NCBI RefSeq assembly: GCF_030323145.1
Contig: NZ_CP100470.1
Coordinates: 5,931,001 to 5,995,000, forward strand
DNA: 64,000 bases
Origin: Mesorhizobium sp. C432A
GTDB taxonomy: Bacteria > Pseudomonadota > Alphaproteobacteria > Rhizobiales > Rhizobiaceae
Direction of reading: 5' to 3'
Shown here piece after piece: positions 63,058 through 64,000 of the stretch. The notes beneath the pieces were generated by a model, which searched no databases, had not been told where the DNA came from, and saw only the letters and a program-made list of their open reading frames with translations. The position numbers and the translations under genes were made by a program. Position 1 is the stretch's first letter. Each line of letters opens with the position of its first letter.

Positions 63058-63075
63058 TGTGAGATCGATCTCACA
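63058..63075. promoter_or_regulatory. LacI-type operator of the frl-like operon
   Basis: TGTGAGATCGATCTCACA is a perfect 18-bp palindrome with a central CG, 81 bases upstream of the deglycase start and downstream of the LacI gene stop. A LacI dimer encoded next door is the obvious binder. Confidence 0.75.
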
Positions 63076-63150
63076 AGCAATAATGGGCACGCAATTTCGC
63101 CAATGGCAAGTCCTTTAGACGAAATTCTCCGAAATCGAGGGGTTTGCTCT

Positions 63151-64000
63151 TTAGCGCACAGCGCGCCGGGCAACCGATCCGCGTACGATCAAGCGGGTCT
63201 GAAATCGGGTACGGCGCGGTGCAACCTTTTTGCCGGCAAGCCGCTCCAGCAGATATCTGGCGGCGAGCGGTCCGATCTCGGAGATGGGTTGCGCCACGAC
63301 CGTTATCTGCGGATCGGTGAACGTGGCGAGGTTGAAGTCATCGAAGCCAACCACCGACACATCATGCGGAATCGAGAGCCCCATTGAACGCAGGCCAAGA
63401 AGCGCGCCTTGCGTCATGAGGCTGTCCACCGTGAACAGTGCGGTCGGGCGATTGCGCCGGCTGAACAGGCGGATCGTGGCTTCGATGGCGTGCTCGACGG
63501 TCGAGCGCGATACGCCGATGAGCGCTTCATCGATTGCGATCCCATGCGAGTGGAGCGAGTTTTGGTAGCCAGCCAAGCGTTCCTGTGCCGTAAAGATGCG
63601 TGACTCGTCGCGCAAAAGACCGATCCGGTGGTGACCGTTGCCAACTAGATAGTCCACCGCCTCGCGTGCCCCGCCCTCGTTGTCGACGACGACGCTGTCG
63701 CATTGCAGGTCCTTTACCACGCGGTCGATGAGCACGATCGGTGCGCCTTCGCGGGCCAGTTGCACAATATGCTGGCTGTCGGTTGCAGACGTTGGGGCAA
63801 GGATGAAGCCGCGAATGCTGAGCGAGCGAAGGCTCTCAAGCAGTTCTTTCTCCTGTTCTACATTCTCCTCGCTGCTGGCAATCAGAAGATTGTGGCGGTG
63901 CTTGCGCAGTTCCACCTCTATGTCGTGCGCGATTCGGGCGAAGAACGGATTCTGGATATCGCCGGGCACGAAGCCTATGATCGGCAATTGTCCGCTGCGC
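63151..64000 (-). CDS. LacI family transcriptional regulator, 5' end beyond the window
   Basis: The visible 283 residues are the effector core of a LacI/GalR protein: IIGFVPGDIQNPFFARIAHDIEVEL, RGFILAPTSATDSQHI, IVLIDRVVKDLQCDSVVVDN, SIPHDVSVVGFDDFNLATF and the end RFQTRLIVRGSVARR. The reading frame continues without a stop to the window edge (RSGQLPIIG), so the DNA-binding headpiece lies outside. It precedes the frl-like operon on the same strand and probably controls it through the 18-bp palindrome. Confidence 0.92.
   Translation of the reverse strand, partial: RSGQLPIIGFVPGDIQNPFFARIAHDIEVELRKHRHNLLIASSEENVEQEKELLESLRSLSIRGFILAPTSATDSQHIVQLAREGAPIVLIDRVVKDLQCDSVVVDNEGGAREAVDYLVGNGHHRIGLLRDESRIFTAQERLAGYQNSLHSHGIAIDEALIGVSRSTVEHAIEATIRLFSRRNRPTALFTVDSLMTQGALLGLRSMGLSIPHDVSVVGFDDFNLATFTDPQITVVAQPISEIGPLAARYLLERLAGKKVAPRRTRFQTRLIVRGSVARRAVR

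Noticed and set aside
1..64000. tRNA or rRNA genes, CRISPR arrays, integrases, attachment sites
   Set aside because: None was recognised by eye; short structured RNAs could still be missed without a covariance search.

Overview
The window reads as a chromosomal segment of a Rhizobiales bacterium, most likely Mesorhizobium or a close relative. This is inferred from the high GC content, the density of ABC importers, GTG/TTG starts, a rhizobial intergenic palindromic repeat and seven promoter-like sites of the alphaproteobacterial general stress sigma factor EcfG. No rRNA, tRNA, CRISPR array, integrase or replication origin was recognised.

Region 1 (1-24.9 kb) is one large catabolic neighbourhood. 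A six-gene minus-strand run (10.4 to 4.5 kb) encodes a fused aryl-CoA monooxygenase/Old-Yellow-Enzyme reductase of the 2-aminobenzoyl-CoA (salicylyl-CoA 5-hydroxylase) type, an SDR, a MarR regulator, an enoyl-CoA hydratase, an acyl-CoA dehydrogenase and a Rid-family protein. To its left are a luciferase-type monooxygenase, an HpcH/HpaI aldolase, an aminotransferase and an amino-acid importer. To its right are a VOC protein, an oligopeptide-type ABC importer, two CrtI-like flavoproteins, a cyclase-family hydrolase (isatin hydrolase/kynurenine formamidase fold), a second MarR and IorA/IorB. Four near-identical palindromes built on TTTCAAGCTTGAAA sit in the control regions and suggest one regulon. 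I infer a route from an oxidised indole compound through isatin and isatinate to anthraniloyl-CoA and on to ring-opened CoA thioesters. The substrate is not proven.

Region 2 (25-36.6 kb) is accessory. It holds a LysR gene facing two tandem SDR paralogues, the second broken by an in-frame TGA, then an F420-type NADP reductase-like protein and a frameshifted methyltransferase. A DJ-1/PfpI protein follows. A GntR-controlled operon (iron alcohol dehydrogenase, semialdehyde dehydrogenase, alpha/beta hydrolase) resembles the Agrobacterium blc (gamma-butyrolactone) operon in enzyme logic. A thioredoxin-reductase-like flavoprotein faces a TetR gene.

Region 3 (37-50.4 kb) looks like a general-stress-response island. 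Seven GGAAC-N17-GTT promoters, all with identical spacing, precede a Zn alcohol dehydrogenase operon, small hydrophilic proteins, an EF-hand protein, an operon with a pyruvate-oxidase-like enzyme and a stress-type SDR, and a probable small RNA. An intact IS256-family element with an 8-bp target duplication, an L,D-transpeptidase, an OmpA-like protein and a pcm remnant also lie here.

Region 4 (50.4-64 kb) holds two LacI-controlled uptake/catabolism units. The first has a FAD oxidase, a permease-ATPase fusion and a binding protein, with a duplicated perfect operator. The second is an frl-like (Amadori compound) operon with a SIS-domain deglycase, a PfkB kinase, an epimerase, a FAD oxidase and a sugar importer without its own ATPase, preceded by an 18-bp perfect operator. 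A LacI-type gene runs off the right edge.
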